A stretch of DNA of 64,000 nt from Trichobilharzia szidati (taxonomy: Eukaryota > Platyhelminthes > Trematoda > Strigeidida > Schistosomatidae). The translations under genes and the position numbers were made by a program. The DNA lies in NCBI GenBank assembly GCA_944472155.2, contig OX235272.1, forward strand, positions 95,176,020-95,240,019, in the 5' to 3' direction. The first letter of the stretch is position 1. The number at the start of each line of letters is the position of its first letter. The notes under the pieces are model-generated. The model ran no database searches. It was not told where the DNA came from and saw only the letters and a list, made by a program, of their open reading frames with translations. Below are positions 48,346-59,727 of the stretch, in pieces.

Positions 48346-49198
48346 TTTAATATTGGCTAGTAGGGATACTTTGGATTTATGCAATTTTAGTAGACCATAC
48401 ATGCGTGAGATGATGCTCCCTATAGGTTTTATGTTTTCGTATATTTTGGGTGATATATATACCTTTTCCCTTTCTAATCCTTTAACAAATTTGTTATATA
48501 TCTCTCTCTACTTTTCTAGTGTGATGTTCCATTATTTTCAGCTTCTGAAACTTGCTGCTGTCATCTAGCATGCAGTTCATCTTGTTTATATATTCCGTTA
48601 TTATAGCACCAACGAATATTATATCTCATAATTGTAAGAACCTGAAGATAACTTATTGAAAAGAATCTTCTTCCTTCATATTAACTTTTATTTTTCATTG
48701 TTTGATGAATTTGATTTATGTCACTATGTTTGTTGATTGCAGATTCATCTAAGTAGTAGACTTTTGGAAATTCCCTGGCATTTTTGGTGTCTCTCTTGTC
48801 TAAGCTTTGTTCCTTTTCCAGTTGAATTGATGTCCGTAATTATCCTCATGTATTGATATGAAGTAGTGATTACTATGTCATTCGGCAAGTAGTCGATTTT
48901 GGTGGATGCAAAGACAAGTAAGACCTCTGTGCTAACCGACACAGAATTAAAGTTAACTCTAAAATTGATGCATAAAATACAATGAGAGCTGCGCAACTAT
49001 ACCACCCAGCTAAGAGAACGTTAATATACCAAAAATGACTAATCTAGTTATCTAGAAGTCATTTACCTCAGAAGAGTAGAATTCCGCGGTATCTAAGATC
49101 CTTGTAAGAGATATGACATTCAACAACTGTTTTAAATACCTCGAAGCCACTGATAAAAGTCGCTGGTATTAATTATTCAGCATTTTTTTTGGATTATT
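48346..49198 (-). other. semaphorin intron portion
   Basis: A segment near 48760-48850 resembles 63010-63090 (TTCAGTTGAATTGAT context), implying a shared unnamed repeat. No gene. Confidence 0.4.
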
Positions 49199-49404
49199 CA
49201 ATTTATTTTTATTTATTTATTTTTATTTTTATTTACAGCTTGATTCCACACCGTATTCTCAGTACAAGTGTGGAATTTTCAGCATGGATATCGGTAGCCC
49301 AAATTCAGGCCGACCATAGATATCGGGTGTGCGCCGGCAGGGGATCGAACCCCGGACCATGTGCATGGTCGGCGAGAGTCCTAACCACTGTGCCACCGAC
49401 GCAC
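49199..49404 (-). mobile_element. SINE lineage B, same tRNA-Gly-like head
   Basis: The minus strand begins GTGCGTCGGTGGCACAGTGG and has GGGGTTCGATCCCC. It then carries a different body, with CCATGCTGAAAATTCCACAC and a GTGTGGAATCAAGC end, then an (AAAT)n-like tail. Copies at 50841 and 60052. Confidence 0.85.
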
Positions 49405-49648
49405 ACTAGTGGAAATTTTAGTTTCAGTCTGTGTGGCATGACACTGAAAATAATGACTATGCTGAAAACTAAAATTCTTTATCCATGAGATCGTCAGTTA
49501 ATCACACTAATCCTAACGAAAAACCATGGTCATGAATTACGCATTTCTTCTTGATGCCATTATAATCAAACTGTGTGTATATATAACTTTCTTTAAGCTT
49601 AATTGAGAATAAATCAATGAAAATATGAAAGAAACAATGTTAACTCAC
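49405..49648 (-). other. semaphorin intron portion, unassigned
   Basis: Short intronic stretch between the SINE and exon E; nothing found. Confidence 0.5.
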
Positions 49649-50093
49649 ATTCCCGTCTGATAGCTTACATATAACTTATTGTCAAGTGGATCCCATTTAC
49701 CAGCTATTGCGTAGCCATAAGAAAATTCTGTTACTAATTTACTGTTGACTTTATTATTGTTCATTGTTTTATACTTATTTATTGGGTGATGTTGACTGAA
49801 TTTGCATTCTAATGTCACTTTACTGAAAGTAGCGAATTCTCCTTCGTTCACGTGTGGATAACCGCCTGGATCACCTTTACATATGCGTATTAAACGTGTT
49901 ACTGGTGTTTCATTAACTGTGATTGTCGACTTTGTAGTTGACGACGATGACGATGATGATGACGACGATGATTTAGTGAATGCATGAACGTAACGATTAT
50001 GAATTTTAGCCTCACATGTAGGTGTATTCAATTCACGTATTAAGAAGTAAACTGAATCCATTGTTTCAAATGCACAAATGAAATGAGTTGATT
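49649..50093 (-). CDS. semaphorin 5 exon E: sema domain with polyserine insert
   Basis: Residues 196-343. HFICAFETMDSVYFLIREL matches NFVSSYDIGNFTYFFFREN. Then CEAKIHNRYVHAF, eleven serines and TTKSTITVNE, then RLIRICKGDPGGYPHV (RVCKNDIGG in vertebrates) and FATFSKVTLECKF. The serine run is a length polymorphism candidate in the blade-3 region. A gap before 50095 is closed by acceptor GAACAG; donor GTGAGT. Confidence 0.94.
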
Positions 50094-50292
50094 CTGTTCG
50101 TTAAAAAAATTTTTAAAAAATAAATACAAAATAAAAAGAGAATTTCAATAGTGTCATAATGATTTTGTAAAACAAACACTGAGAGCAAGGTGGAAGTTTA
50201 CTAGCAAACAGAATGATTAGGAAGATGACGACTATACCATCCACAAGAGCATTCCAAATTAGTTGGATAATGTATCATAAAAACGATCTAGT

Positions 50293-50628
50293 TGTAAGAA
50301 CAGAAGACAAGGGTCAGGCAACAGATCATTTATTAAGGAAATCAAAGCATATTTATATATTTTCATGTACATTATTATGGATATGTAAACAAACAAACAC
50401 CGTCTTCTGACTGGTTCTTTCTCACTTAAAGTTAATCTTTCATCTCTTTGTGACTGTTTCTTGAATGTCAGATCATCTATATGTTGACTGTATCCGCCTA
50501 CGCAAAGTCTGCTGTGGTCGGTTTTTGAATCAGTCTTTGTTCATATTTTCTCACGACCAGTATTGAGAACGTAAACATTGACGTGAATTACTGTCTACCA
50601 ATTTGGCTAGTAGACAGCTCTCACCACA
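50293..50628 (-). mobile_element. solo LTR with 4-bp target duplication
   Basis: Minus-strand LTR of 336 bp, TGTGGTGAGAGCTGTC to GTTCTTACA, flanked by TAGT on both sides (50289-50292 and 50629-50632). A 4-bp duplication and TG..CA ends fit a Ty3/gypsy-like LTR retrotransposon such as schistosome Boudicca (family not proven). No internal coding region remains. Confidence 0.9.
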
Positions 50629-50840
50629 TAGTAAAGTCAGTATAAACTGAGTGAAATAACCTATACTCTTTATAGATAAAAAAATAATATACTGGATATC
50701 TAATTTATGGATGCCTTCAATTCTGAGTAAAGAAGCGTACTACTGGCATGCATGGATATCTATCATCTGGGCAAAAGTGAAGTTAACTTTCGCAAAGGTA
50801 CGATTTGCTTTCTCACAATGACTTGTCTCTATATTGACTT

Positions 50841-51034
50841 TATTTATTTATTATTTTGATTACAGCTTGATTTCACACCGTATTTTCGGTACAGGTGTGG
50901 AATTTGCAGCATGTGATATCGGTAGTCCAAATTTCGCAGGCCGACCATAGATACCAGGTGTGCGTCGGCAGGGGGTCGAACCCTGGACCATGTGCATGGT
51001 CGGCGAGAATCCTAACCACTGTGCGACCGACGCA
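50841..51034 (-). mobile_element. SINE lineage B
   Basis: Same head and body as the copy at 49199. It retains GGGGTCGAACCCTGG, one change from the B box. A/T-rich tail at the left. Confidence 0.85.
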
Positions 51035-52208
51035 TATATGAAGGAAGGCATGTCTACATCATAGTCTGACAGTGTAATAAACCAAATCATCAAGTGAAGT
51101 GTGTAAACACTTGACAAACCCTCAACCTGAAGATTTATGATAGTATTCATGAACAGCTGATGAATATAAAACCTGTGGAGATTGAAATTGTTAAGGTGTA
51201 AAACAAGCAAACAGTAGGCTTCACTATAAATAACTTGCAATGAAGAGTTCAGTCAATCCATCTTCTGCATCTTCATGATGAGTATTACTAGAACCACAAA
51301 TTATTATTATTATTTTTCCTACATACATTTATCTCCTGAACTAAGTCCTTGATTTAGTTTAAGAATATCCTTGTGTAACGGATTCATCTTTAGTAACACT
51401 GTTTATATTCATACTCAAAGTGTTTTCGGACAGATAGACTGTTTACACTATTCTAGTCATTATGGTATGATCATATCTTTAAAAGCGTGTATACAGATGA
51501 GGATGAATCACGTCTTATCTTACATATCACCAGCATGATGTGAGGAAATCTCCTTACCATTAGTTATTACAGCCCACTTATGCTTCATATCTAATTCAAT
51601 TTTATTTTAACAGAATGTAAATGATTTTGAATATTCTGCTTCAGAGGGAAAATCAATTCCCCTAAGGTTGCAGATACGCCTTACTGAAGAGTACCATGAA
51701 GCACAAAACCTAGGTCCAGGGATTCCCGCCTATTGCTTCCAACTACCTAACATCAAAAGATCCACGTATATCGGAAATCTAAGAGCATTTTGTACACTTA
51801 TAAAGTGTTGAATGTTATTTAAAACTTCAGGAAGTAAGTAGGTGGCTAAAGTGTTTGATAAATGAGTTCATCTCTTATTTTCAGAATGACTCACCTACAT
51901 TTAGTATTTTATAGATTTTCGAGACAAATAATTTTAGTGGTCTTCCTTCAAAATAAATTTTCTATATATGAAGGTGCAAAACTGCTTTACATAAACACGT
52001 GAACACACACACAAGGTTAAAATCAGCACAATAAACACAATGTTAGAATCATCCTGTCTACTGGTAACCGTGAGACAGATGATCGAAAATTCCTATGATC
52101 TACAGTCAATTAGGAGGCTTGATAACAGATTTTGTTCATGTCAATGAGCTCATTATAGCCTTTAATTAAGTACAATCCATTGTATCAAAAGTCAGGGATT
52201 AATGATAT
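51035..52208 (-). other. semaphorin intron portion with SINE relic
   Basis: Contains a fragment of the tRNA-like SINE at about 51640-51750 (CTAAGGTTGCAGATACG, CACAAAACCTAGGTCC). The rest is unassigned. Confidence 0.5.
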
Positions 52209-52561
52209 TGTGGTGAGATCTAGCTGCGAACAAGCCAAACTTGTAGACAACAATCTACGTCACTGTTACGTCCCGAATCAGGGTCATGAGAAAAAACAAT
52301 AACTAAGCTTAACCATGAGGAACTCAACAACCAACCACAGCAGAATTAACGTGTGCAAATACGATTCGCAGATATATGGCTTAACTATCTAGGAAACGGT
52401 CACAAGCAGTACAGAATAACCTTCGGCAAGAAACCAACCAATCAGAAGACGTTGCTTCTCTGCTAACAATAACGAATAATAATGTACATAAAAATCCATA
52501 AGTACCTCTTGATTTTCTCAATAAATGATCTGTTGCCTGGCCCTCGTCTTCTGTCGTTACA
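52209..52561 (+). mobile_element. solo LTR with 4-bp target duplication
   Basis: 353-bp LTR, TGTGGTGAGATCTAGCTG to GTCGTTACA, flanked by ATAT at 52205-52208 and 52562-52565. CATAAAAATCC and CAATAAATGATCTG sit at TATA- and polyadenylation-like positions. Confidence 0.88.
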
Positions 52562-53507
52562 ATATTATTCATAGTAAAGTACCAGAGTATTCACAAAGAT
52601 TAGAACACACATTTCTTCAAACTCTGTTAATATTCTGTGACCATACAGACCACCTGAAGAGAAGCTGTAAGTTCTTGGATTGAAAGCAAGTATTCTTGTG
52701 TCGATTAAATTACATTGCATTGTGAACCAGATTCTAAATGTGTTCAAATCACTAGGGAATCAAAGTACAGTATCCCTCACTTAATTCAGGAAAAATCGTT
52801 TTTATAATTTATTTATACATCCGTATTGGAGTCAGATTCTAATCTGGAACAACTGCATTCGGTGAAATACTGAATTTCTACTAGGATTGTTTGACTAATA
52901 TTCATTTTTATTTAAGTATTTTACGAGACCACATGTCATAAATATAAACATGTAAATTTCAATTCTCCAGTACAATTATTTATTATTTTTACCATAATAC
53001 TACCTGAATTACTAAAATGGCAATGAATCTGTTAGTGCTTTTGAGTATAGCTGCCCTCACAAAATACAAGCGATAGCAATGTATCATGCACGAATATGAA
53101 CCGAAACACTTATCATTTTACGCACAGAATGCTGTTGAGAACGTTAGGTTTAACTACTCCGGATATAAGCTTTATCAGTCTGTCTAAACATGGTAACTAG
53201 TATAAAAAGCTGTTAACACCATGGTGACATCTGGACTAAGTCTGTATAAGAATGAGCACTGAATGCTGCTGAAATTACAAAAACACTAAAGATATTTTTC
53301 AGCCATCGTTAGTGCATATTGAAATGATCAGATTATGATACATTAAAGTTAGCCAGTAAAGATATTTGGTGTACTGCTCACTTATCAGGTCAAATTAGTC
53401 AAAACGTAATCGAATTATTATAAACCTTGGATTATTGTAATTTATAATGCTCAGTGCACTTTACAAAACTAATCATCCCATTGTGAAGGTTCATTAAAAA
53501 GTTCTAC
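52562..53507 (-). other. semaphorin intron portion, unassigned
   Basis: No recognised gene or repeat. Confidence 0.5.
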
Positions 53508-53739
53508 CTTTCAAAAAGATTTCATCTGATGGAGTGGCAAGAAATTCATTCCAATTAGCTTGTCCATCAAAATTTGGTAAACGTGAACGATGTATTCTCA
53601 TTGCTCCATGAAACCAACCAGAACTGTACAAGAAATTATCACTAGCCATTATACTAACACCTGGACGATTTAAATCAAGCGAAGAGTATACAGAATTCTC
53701 CCATTGAACTAGACGAGATTCAGGTTCTAAATTTGTAGG
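53508..53739 (-). CDS. semaphorin 5 exon D: sema domain
   Basis: Residues 119-195 plus one base. MASDNFLYSSGWFHGAMRIH matches the semaphorin blade that reads GELYAATAMDFPGRDPAIYR, and it ends FLATPSDEIFLK. Acceptor TTTCTATTAG before 53739; donor AAAG then GTAGAA. This sema segment is diverged but frame, phase and position fit. Confidence 0.88.
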
Positions 53740-55496
53740 CTAATAGAAAGAAATAAACAATGAATTATGAAATGTAGGTAAGCATAGCGAATGTTTTTCT
53801 TCCATATTTAAATCTAGTGCTTAGCAATTTAAAATGCAGTATTACTCATTATTAAAAACGAAAGTGGAAACAATACAAATGAAGAAGTGTTTAAAGTATG
53901 ATGAGTTTATGTAGAAATTCTCCTGTTAGCAAGACATTTTATTGACCTTTTAACCTTTTCCTTCAACAAAAAGTAGTCTTTTATTGTTGAATCTTTCAAC
54001 TGAAAGGTCTATCAAGAATTTATTTATTTCCGAGTTCTTTTCATTACGGATCAACATCAGCTAGAGATTGACTAAAAACTATTTTATTTTTCCTTGGAAT
54101 CATTCAGAAATTAGCATCTAGTACTCTATACTGCTTGAATATCGAGACTGTTAGGTCTTGAAATCTCGCTAACCCTCGACTGGATCATAGTGCATTAGAC
54201 TATGATTCCTTACTTCTACCAGTTTATGACATACAATCACACTCATAACATGTCACCGGTAATTATCTGTCCTAAAATATGCCTTGATCGACTACAGCAG
54301 TTATAATTCTTAGTTTGTTACCTAAAGTGAACGATCAGTTTACATGTTCTAGTTCAGCACAAGTGACTGTCTCCTGAATATCAAATCGGTAGAACTTATG
54401 ACTTCTAAGTTAGTCAAAACAGGTTTTTATTTCTGAGGGAAAGTTAGTTTTGTTCCTGTGCAGTTATGAAAACAGTTTTGAGATTTAACCGCATTTCGGA
54501 ATTAAACTGCAAGAACAGTATGCATTTCTTTTAATAAGTGTGTAATGAGAACGATCGATAGGCCTTTCGGTAACTGACCAATCGAACCTCATAAACCAAA
54601 CGCCTGTGTGAAGTAAGAAATCCACAACACGAACTAGTGGGTAAGAGTCATGAGTAACAAGTTACAAACCACATAAGTAAGGTGACTGGGCTTAGTGCTG
54701 AGAAAAGCACTTGAGAAAATTAGAGTCTATGAAACATGATATGGGTCAGAATAGGGAAATCATGAATACAGACACCACGATAGATGGAATTCAAGAGAAA
54801 CTGGAACACATAAGCTACAGTTAAATCATCAGGTGAAGATTCAAATAAACAAAATGACGTGTTTATACAATAAACGAAATATACACTTTCAAAAATGAAC
54901 TGATTTGATTACTTGGTAGTGAGGAAGACGAAAGACTTGGTATCTCTATATAGCCAAATTAGTTACACCTTATCTTCAACGCACCATTTGCACAGATCTT
55001 CCATACTGTGCTACTTCTGACCTTCATACTGTCTTTCTCTGCATTCCTTTCACTTCTCCAATGTATCTCTGCAACGCTGTATCATTTGCTTTATCTGACA
55101 TCAAATATATCTCCCTGCTATTTGGTGTTTTTATGCTGATGAACATCTCTTTATATATGTACAACTGATAAATCTTATCAGTAGCACAAGCCACAGCAGC
55201 AGAAATTTACGCGATAAGTAGGAACTAGTTGTTACTGATGAGTAGTACAAGTGAACGCATAAAAGTAGTGGTGGCAACGTAATGGAAGACACCTAGGAAA
55301 GGAATTAAAGAACTGAAATCGATAGTTCTTGATAGAATCTTATACTGAAATCAAGTTTTGATGGCATCTGAAATGAAGAATTACTTTAAAAGCCATATAT
55401 TCCCAAATAAATTCTCATTTCACAATTTTTAAACACATTAACTGAAGGCCATTCGTGTAGATATTGCTATTATATGTACTGAATGGGTTGCTTTGT

Positions 55497-55536
<40 letters not shown>

Positions 55537-57059
55537 CATTTCAGAGGTAAAGCAATCGAGCTGTTTATATCCCATGCATTGCATATCTTTTTACCAAAGC
55601 TTCTACAAATACACAGGAATCTTGAGAATCTCTTCTCAACACATACTTTAATACCTTCACAATAGCCAATATCTAAATATAGTATTCAGGTTGAGATATT
55701 TGAGTTGGGATTTCGGTTAGAAGAATATTTCAATTTAAAATAATTGTCTGTATATTTCAAAAAAGTGAAGCAAGTCAATCGTGCATGAATATTCCTAAAA
55801 TGTAATTTTACTTGAGACATAACTGACTGAAAAGTTTATTGATTCTGTGTGTGTAAATTAAACTTTATTGACGATAACATAATTTGAAGTATATCTAACT
55901 ATAAAATTTATCAGGTGGTTTAATTTGTTGGAACACAGTTAGCTCATTTGAACTAGTCGTAATTAACTGGTAAAGTTCTGTTCCAGTTAAAATACCCTTC
56001 TTCACTAGACTAGAGTAGTTGACCCTGGATCATTGACTTACTTTGACTGAAGATTAGTCAAATTGTTTCCAATGATTTGGAATTTATTGTTATTGCTAGT
56101 CGCTTAGGTTTCATCGAAATAGTGTCCTTCTATAGGGATTGAACAACTGCAGAAGCTTAGGTAGTTTAATTATCCCCACATCGACTACTTCTAATATTTT
56201 TGCTTTGATTAGAAACAAATGATTCAACGCTAGATTCACTCATACTCTTCCTTCTTCTTTGGATGGACTAAGTAAGCTGGATGCATACAGCTGAAGTATG
56301 ACAAACTATCCATGATCAGGTTCAACATCACTTTAAAATGCTTTGCCAGCCAAATCGTATAGTATTTAATGCAGTACTATGCATAATTTACTTAATAGTC
56401 ATATCACATGTTTGTCTGATTGACAAAATTTTATAGTCATAAATATATAAGTGGAGTGATGCATAACAGAAAACTGGAATCCATTAAATTTTGTTCGCTT
56501 TTATTACCGAAATCAAAATAACAAATGCGACTATTGGAGGCATAATTTTATTGCTTCAGAAAGAGATTTTTTTAAATGCTGTATTCCATTGTAAAATAAG
56601 TTTTATTTCAGTTTCTTGTGGGAATGGAATATCTGTATTTTATTCAGAAGAATCTCAATACACGATTTCTGTTAAAGCAGGGTTATTTCATTCAAGAGGA
56701 ATTTCAAAAGTCTACTTCACGCTTTACAGTAAGCTCTAAAAGCAGGACAATGAAAACTTCACACTTGAGTCATCCAGGTCAATGAAGGCAACGACAAAAA
56801 CAACACCAAAATATACCATGCTAATTAAGTAAGTGATTAAAAGTAATACTGGTAAAATCAGCTAAATACATTCATGCAAGTACCAACTCTTCATAAATGA
56901 GTGTCTGTAAAATACTTTAGATGTTAATTAAAAGAAATCCTCAATAGTACTCTGTGGGAGCTGCTAGATCTTTCCTATTTTTATCATATAATTAAGAATT
57001 ATGGTTGATAATAATAACAGCTTTATAGTTTATACGTAAAATTCAACTCTAAAAGAAGG
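53740..57059 (-). other. semaphorin intron portion between exons C and D
   Basis: About 3.3 kb. A (TA)17 run at 55502-55535. An open frame at 56491-56739 is unremarkable. Nothing else. Confidence 0.5.
55502..55535. repeat. (TA)17 microsatellite
   Basis: An uninterrupted 34-bp TA dinucleotide run; probably length-variable. Confidence 0.95.
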
Positions 57060-59158
57060 AACGAAGGAAGGAATGTTACAATCATCAAATGCTACAAACA
57101 ATTTAGAACAAGAGGAGAAGGAAGATTTCTGTTGACAACTGCAAACAGCAATGGACAATATCCCAGATGGAGACATCAAAATCCTTATGGGCAATATGAA
57201 TGGAAGCGAAACGAGGAGCAGATAATACGTTAAGAGGACTCACAATGGGTCAAGAGACTCTCGAGGAAATGAATGAGAGTGGAGAACTTTTAACAGACAT
57301 CTGCTCCTTCAATGATTTGGTGTTCGGAGGCAGAGTGTACAAACACAGGGATATACACAAAGCAACATAGATTTTACCTGACGGACACACCTCATACCCG
57401 ATAAACTCCATTTCAATCTCAAGGAAATGGAGACGCAACCTCCTGGATACAAAGTCGAGAAGGGGAAATCCCGAACGCTATCAAGCTACTGATCATCGAC
57501 CGGGATGCCAGCAGGACCAGATGGTTTTCCCCCGCCCAACGCAAAGCACTGGAAACGGACCCAGAGACTGCGGCAGTTGTGCTGACGCCATTATTGCAAG
57601 AGGTTTGGAAGTAATGAAATGTGCCTGATGATTGGATGAAAGGCTGGCTACCTTGTCAAATTACCAAAGAAGGGAGACTTTCGCCTCACTCTGCGAGAAC
57701 TGACTGGCGTGGAATAGTGAATTCTCTTGTCCACTCCATGTAAAATACTAAGTCGCATCATCCTGGAGAGAATAATAGATGCACTGCATGCACAATTCCT
57801 CCAGTTGACTGGAACAATCTGGATTCAGGAAAAGCAGGTTATGTTATCATCAAATTGCTACTCTACGCATCGTCATCGAGCAGGGCATCGACTTGGTAAA
57901 GGCCTCCAACAGGCAGAGTTGACCGAGAAGTGATTCGGGAACTACTTCAACACTACGGTGGCGTGCAGTGCCCAAACTCTTATCAACCTCATTCAACAGC
58001 TGGCTTCCTATATGACAATGTCACATGTGTGCTCCACAACGGAATATCATCCAGAGAAGCTTTTGAAGAGAATACAGGAGTAAGACAAGCTGGCTGGCTG
58101 GCTGACTGCCTGTTATCACACACGATGATATTCATGACTGCAGTGGACTGGATTATGCGCCAGACTGTGCATTCGGAGTGAGAAGACAGGAATACGCTGC
58201 ACTGACCGATAAGAAGACTCTAGAAGATCTGAATTTCGTGCATGGATGATTTATGTTTAATGTCACACACACAAACTCGAAAGCTTAGAGGCAGGTGAAA
58301 AGCAACAAACTGGCGGAAGACGCGAATACAGGATTCCAGGTGAACAAGGAGAAGGGGAAGACGGAGATGATGAAGATAACCAACCGATTAACCAACCAAC
58401 AGCAACAACAACCAGCACCAGTCATTACCAAGGGAATAAATTTGAAAGAGGTAACTTCCGTCACTCATCTAGGAAGCGCCGTTTCAACGACAGTCATTCG
58501 GAACGGATGAAGATATCAAAACCAGCCAGTCAGAATAGGAAAGTCAAGATACGCATTAATCAACCTGAAACCAGGTTAGAAATCTTCTGCTTCACTCAGC
58601 CAGTGTAAAGAACAAGATTTGGATTCTGTTCAACACGAATGTGAAGGCAGGCAGTCAGTTCTTCTATGTGGGTAAGCAACTTGCACTGCGCGTGAGTCAC
58701 GAAAAGGATTTCCGATAGGCCACTGCAGACTTTTAAAAACTACTGCCCACTTCGCTGGCTGGTTCCATACTGAGGATCAAATGGTCGACCAGCCGGCTAG
58801 AAAGAATTAGCAAGAAGAAACTCTGTCTGGCAACAAATCAACCGGTGAGAACCGATCGCTCAACAAATATGTAGGATAAAATGGAGATGGATGGATCGAG
58901 CATGCGCCACTGAGGAGGCCGTCGAGTGACATCGCGCACAATGTAGGCCATTGCTTGAGTGGAATCCCAATGGGAAGCAGTGAGTCTGCCGTCAGTATGA
59001 GTGTGACATGGAGGAGACCGTGTGGTGAGGAGGAGATGAGAGATTATAGGCAATCTTGGGGTCAGCCAGTTGAAGAGGACATCAGAAAACATAACAAAGT
59101 GGAGTTGTTTTGTTGAAGCGCTATGCTCCACTCGAAACCTAAGGGAACAATGATAATA
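57060..59158 (+). mobile_element. RTE-like LINE, longest copy in window, decayed
   Basis: About 2.1 kb. ATGTTATCATCAAATTGC and CATCATCCTGGAGAGAATA mark the reverse-transcriptase region, with GACTTGGTAAAGGCCTCC at the motif A position. TGGACTGGATTATGCG, AGCAACAAACTGGCGGAAGA and GTCGAGTGACATCGCGCAC mark later parts. It ends GAAGCGCTATGCTCCACTCG, AAGGGAACAATGATAATA. Many frameshifts; endonuclease almost lost. Confidence 0.82.
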
Positions 59159-59580
59159 ATATAGCTTATATACAGTACAGAATATTCAGCTTGCTTTTAT
59201 TTACTCTTTTTATATAATCTTCTGGTAAAACAATAATCTACAGCATGTCGTTTGACGGGATTTGATTCCATGTGAAACACGCCCCAATCGCTCACGTATT
59301 TATCCCTTCTAAATAGCCCAAGCGATTTGTTGAAAGCCAGTCGAAAAAAGTACATAAGTACAGACTGTTTTTCAAGTACAAAAAAGGTGGTTAAAACAAA
59401 GCATAATTAAGTATAGCTGATACATTGTACTGCGTGGAAAATAAGGTAGCCGGCAGACTTAGGCAAGGCTGCCTTACTCACTATGCACACGTCCGTTTCA
59501 GTTTTCACACTGTTTTAAACAAACGAACAAAAATGAAACACTAAAGAATTTTATATCATCATAGTACAGTATCAACTTAC
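59159..59580 (-). other. semaphorin intron portion
   Basis: AT-rich, no feature recognised. Confidence 0.5.
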
Positions 59581-59727
59581 GGATGGTATTTCGCATCTTG
59601 CAGATTGTACATTCGGTATAACGTTATGACTCATATAGACAGTTTGATACAGATAACAATACCAAATATTTTGTTTGTCCTGAGTTTGTAATAATAAATT
59701 AAATGCAGGTGTTTCAGTGCACGGTGC
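59581..59727 (-). CDS. semaphorin 5 exon C: sema domain
   Basis: Residues 70-118, phase 0-0. With exon B it gives CMTNTK-APCTETPAFNLLL, then IWYCYLYQTVYMSHN and ARCEIPS, fitting the semaphorin cysteines and the CGTNAF strand only loosely. An upstream frame (DECNSPCSENK) is open, but no AG precedes it, so I start after AACAAG. Donor GTAAGT. The conserved CGTNAF itself is absent. Confidence 0.72.
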
